A DNA stretch of 6,178 nt from Rubrobacter sp. (GTDB lineage Bacteria > Actinomycetota > Rubrobacteria > Rubrobacterales > Rubrobacteraceae): the NCBI GenBank assembly GCA_016781885.1, contig JADDPM010000121.1:1-6178 (forward strand). The letters run 5' to 3'. Both the position numbers and the translations under genes were made by a program. The notes beneath the pieces are model-generated. The model saw only the letters and a list, made by a program, of their open reading frames with translations. It was not told the DNA's origin and made no database searches. How positions within the stretch are numbered: position 1 is the first letter of the stretch; every line of letters starts with the position of its first letter. Below, piece after piece: positions 3,992-6,178 of the stretch.

Positions 3992-5407
3992 ATGACGGAT
4001 ATAGACACGACGGGTACTTCCGAGGGGCACGGTAGTGAGCCGGGGCGGGCCAGTGGGCTCGCGGTATGGTCGTGGAGTCTCTATGACTTTGCGAACACGA
4101 TCTTCTCGATCAGCATCCTGAGCTACTTCTTTCCGCTGTGGTTCGGGGACGAGCTCGGGGCGGGCTCTGACGTGGTGAACTACCTGGCGGCCTTGGCGGC
4201 CCTCATGGTGGTGTTGACGGCGCCGGTCCTGGGGGCGGTGGCGGACCTCCGGCAGAGGCGGCGGGTGTATCTGGTGATCTTTACGGTGATCGCGGTGCTC
4301 CTGACGGCGGGCCTGGACCTCGCGGGGAGCGTATTGATTGGCGCTGTTCTCTTCGTTCTCGCCGAGGTCGCCTTCCAGTCGGCGCTCGTGTTCTACAACG
4401 CGTTACTGCCCGTGGTCTCGGTCGGCCGGGGGGCGGGCCGGGTTAGCGGCTACGGGACGGCGGCGGGATACGCCGGGGCCATACTCGCCATCCTGGTTCT
4501 GACGCTCTTCGTCTCAGAGCAGACGTTCTTCGGCGCGACCTTTGGGGGACCAGAGGCGGCGCGTTCGCTGCTCGGGCCTTTGGGCGGTTGGATCGAGACC
4601 GCCGGAGAGCCCAACTCCAACGCCTTTCTTCCGACGGCCGTCCTCTTCCTCGTCTTCAGCATACCCGCCTTCCTCTTCGTCCCGGATAGGGCCGTAAGGG
4701 AGCCGCGGTCGGTGCGTCTGGGGCAGGTCTACAAGGGTATCTTCTCCACGGTGAAGAACATGCGGGCCTACGCGGGGCTCGGGACGTTCATGCTGGCGAC
4801 CTTCTTCTACACCGACGCGGCGAACACCGCGATCACCAACATGTCCCTCTACGGGCGGCAGGTCTTCGCGATGGAGCAGGGCCAGATACAGACCCTACTC
4901 CTGTTCTCGACCGTCTTCGCCGGCGTGGGCTCGCTGGTATTCGGCTTCGCCTCTGATAAGTTCGGCCCGAAGAAGACCCTCGTGACCGTGGTACTGGTGT
5001 GGCTCGCCGCGATCACCCTCGCCTCCCTGGCGGTGGCGCCCTGGATGCTCTTCGCGGCCGGTCCGCTCGTCGGGTGCGCCCTGGGTGGGACCTGGACCGT
5101 CAGCCGCACCATGCTGCTCGCCCTCTCTCCTCCCGACAGGATCGGGGAGCTCTTCGGCGTCTACGCGCTTACCAGCAAGCTCTCGGCCATTGTGGGACCG
5201 GTGATTATCGGCGGAATCCTGACCCTCCTCGAAGGCTACGGGACCGTTAGCTACCGGGTAGCCATAGGCTCGCTCGCCCTTCTCCTTGCCCTCGGCCTCT
5301 TCCTCCTCCTGCGCCTCCCCGACGCCCGGCCTGAAGGGAAGGTGGACGAGTTCGCCCCCGAGGAGGCGTCTGCTGTTCGTGAGGCAGGGAGCGCCGGCCC
5401 CGCGTAG
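3992..5407 (+). CDS. MFS transporter, UMF1 (Atg22-like) family
   Basis: This 471-aa inner-membrane transporter is of normal family length, with about 12 hydrophobic segments. After a polar N-terminus of about 22 residues comes the UMF1/Atg22 signature WSLYDFANTIFSI (28-40). GAVADLRQRRR (81-91) is the MFS loop 2-3 motif. VFYNALLP (133-140) and RVSGYGTAAGYAG (150-162) are typical of this family. In the second half FFYTDAANTAI (271-281), GFASDKFGPKK (318-328) and SRTMLLALSPPDRIGELFGV (371-390) are equally characteristic. The C-terminus (from 441) is acidic and polar. The substrate is unknown; yeast Atg22 exports amino acids from the vacuole, but bacterial members are uncharacterised. The only sensible start is ATG 3992, which seems leaderless. 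nagA follows after 58 bp without a terminator, which hints at an amino-sugar or cell-wall-fragment link, but this is weak. Confidence 0.93.
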   Translation: MTDIDTTGTSEGHGSEPGRASGLAVWSWSLYDFANTIFSISILSYFFPLWFGDELGAGSDVVNYLAALAALMVVLTAPVLGAVADLRQRRRVYLVIFTVIAVLLTAGLDLAGSVLIGAVLFVLAEVAFQSALVFYNALLPVVSVGRGAGRVSGYGTAAGYAGAILAILVLTLFVSEQTFFGATFGGPEAARSLLGPLGGWIETAGEPNSNAFLPTAVLFLVFSIPAFLFVPDRAVREPRSVRLGQVYKGIFSTVKNMRAYAGLGTFMLATFFYTDAANTAITNMSLYGRQVFAMEQGQIQTLLLFSTVFAGVGSLVFGFASDKFGPKKTLVTVVLVWLAAITLASLAVAPWMLFAAGPLVGCALGGTWTVSRTMLLALSPPDRIGELFGVYALTSKLSAIVGPVIIGGILTLLEGYGTVSYRVAIGSLALLLALGLFLLLRLPDARPEGKVDEFAPEEASAVREAGSAGPA

Positions 5408-5465
5408 CAATAGTCACTGCCGCGAACGGAACCGTAAAGACCTCGAACAAGGTGGATATGCTGGC

Positions 5466-6178
5466 TTGAAGACCGTCGCGTTGAGTGGAAACGTAGTCAC
5501 GGACTACGAGGTCTGGTCGGAGGGCACGGTCCTCCTCGAAGGGGGCCGAGTAAAGGACGTGAGCCGCGAGACGCTCGCGGCCGACGAGGTCCGCGAGTAC
5601 GGCGACTGCTTCCTGTGTCCGGGCTTCGTGGACTTGCAGGTGAACGGTTCATTCGGGGTGGACGTCGCTACCGAGCCGGGGCGAGTGCCGGAGCTGTCGA
5701 GGGGGCTTACGGTCACCGGGGTCACGAGCTATCTGCCCGCCCTGATCTCCGCCCCGCGAGACCTCTATCGCGAGACGCTCCCGAAGCTCGCCGACCTCGC
5801 ACGCGAGGGTATCCCCGATGGCGCCGAGGTCTTGGGCGTCCACCTCGAAGGTCCGTTCATAAGCCCCAACCGCAGAGGTGCGCATCCGGCGGCCCACATC
5901 ATCCCTGCCAACTCGAGCCTCCTCGACGAGCTCCTGGACCTCGGACCGGTACGCATGCTCACCCTGGCCCCGGAACTGGAGGGCGCGTCGCAGCTCACGA
6001 AGTCGGCTGGCGGGCGCGGGGTCGCCGTCTCCGCTGGCCACTCGAACGCTCACTTCGACCTCGCCTACGCGGCCTTCGAAGAGGTCGCGGGCGTCACCCA
6101 CCTCTTCAACGCGATGAGCCCGCTGCACCACCGGGAGCCGGGTCTCCCCGGGGCTGCCTTCTCACATCCGTGCGTGAC
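5466..6178 (+). CDS. nagA: N-acetylglucosamine-6-phosphate deacetylase, 5' part (runs off the window)
   Basis: NagA is a cytoplasmic amidohydrolase that removes acetate from GlcNAc-6-phosphate, feeding glucosamine-6-phosphate to NagB or to cell-wall synthesis. TTG 5466 is chosen because AAGGTGGA (5449-5456) lies 9 nt upstream and no ATG or GTG is available in frame; ATG 5458 is out of frame and stops at once. The first 237 codons are open. Marks are PGFVDLQVNG (residues 52-61), HLEGPF (126-131) with metal ligand E128, SAGHSN with H192, and THLFNAMSPLHH with H212 and N215; these correspond to E. coli E131, H195, H216 and N219. The first site reads Q58-V-N60 rather than HxH, as in E. coli NagA, which binds a single metal. 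The catalytic Asp lies beyond the window end. Confidence 0.95.
   Translation, partial: MKTVALSGNVVTDYEVWSEGTVLLEGGRVKDVSRETLAADEVREYGDCFLCPGFVDLQVNGSFGVDVATEPGRVPELSRGLTVTGVTSYLPALISAPRDLYRETLPKLADLAREGIPDGAEVLGVHLEGPFISPNRRGAHPAAHIIPANSSLLDELLDLGPVRMLTLAPELEGASQLTKSAGGRGVAVSAGHSNAHFDLAYAAFEEVAGVTHLFNAMSPLHHREPGLPGAAFSHPCV

Noticed and set aside
4895..5410. Minus-strand open frame of 171 codons opposite the MFS gene
   Set aside because: Composition is typical of an antisense shadow (Glu/Gly/Arg/His-rich), with no motif or start signal.
5649..6131. Minus-strand open frame of 160 codons opposite nagA
   Set aside because: nagA is unmistakable on the plus strand; the opposite frame has no family features.

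Overview
The window is GC-rich apart from a few AT-rich intergenic islands. Its style suggests a high-GC actinobacterium: GTG and TTG starts, an UMF1/Atg22-type MFS transporter, an actinobacterial-looking glutaredoxin and a probable leaderless gene. From memory of protein style I would guess Rubrobacter or a relative, but nothing here proves the taxon.

Left part (1-2103): decayed metal-transport genes. A 41-bp tandem duplication opens the window. A candidate DtxR/MntR-type operator (167-184) then precedes an Nramp/MntH manganese-transporter pseudogene (215-1522). It has one amber stop and three indels whose net frame change is zero. Its last base starts a pseudogene of an isoprenylcysteine-methyltransferase-like membrane protein with three in-frame amber stops. 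That pseudogene runs in frame into the C-terminal piece of a ZIP-family metal transporter (to 2103). No product here looks functional.

Middle (2104-3574): small redox and thiol genes. A glutaredoxin-like gene (2253-2498) has an in-frame TGA exactly where the first cysteine of the CxxC active site belongs. A 7-bp hairpin with a G-containing tetraloop lies 22 nt downstream, at the spacing expected of a bacterial SECIS. This is the best candidate in the window for something unusual: a selenocysteine glutaredoxin (UxxC). Next come a MerR-family regulator on the minus strand (2718-3107) and a divergent 120-aa cysteine-containing protein (3212-3574). They share an intergenic promoter with a 19-bp spacer and a partial SoxR/MerR-type dyad, so the regulator probably controls the small gene.

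Right part (3575-6178): an N-terminal remnant of an ISL3-type transposase (3584-3742), about 250 bp with no gene, then an intact UMF1-family MFS transporter (3992-5407) that appears to be leaderless. Last is the 5' part of nagA, N-acetylglucosamine-6-phosphate deacetylase (TTG start at 5466), which runs off the window. The transporter and nagA are 58 bp apart with no visible terminator and may be co-transcribed.
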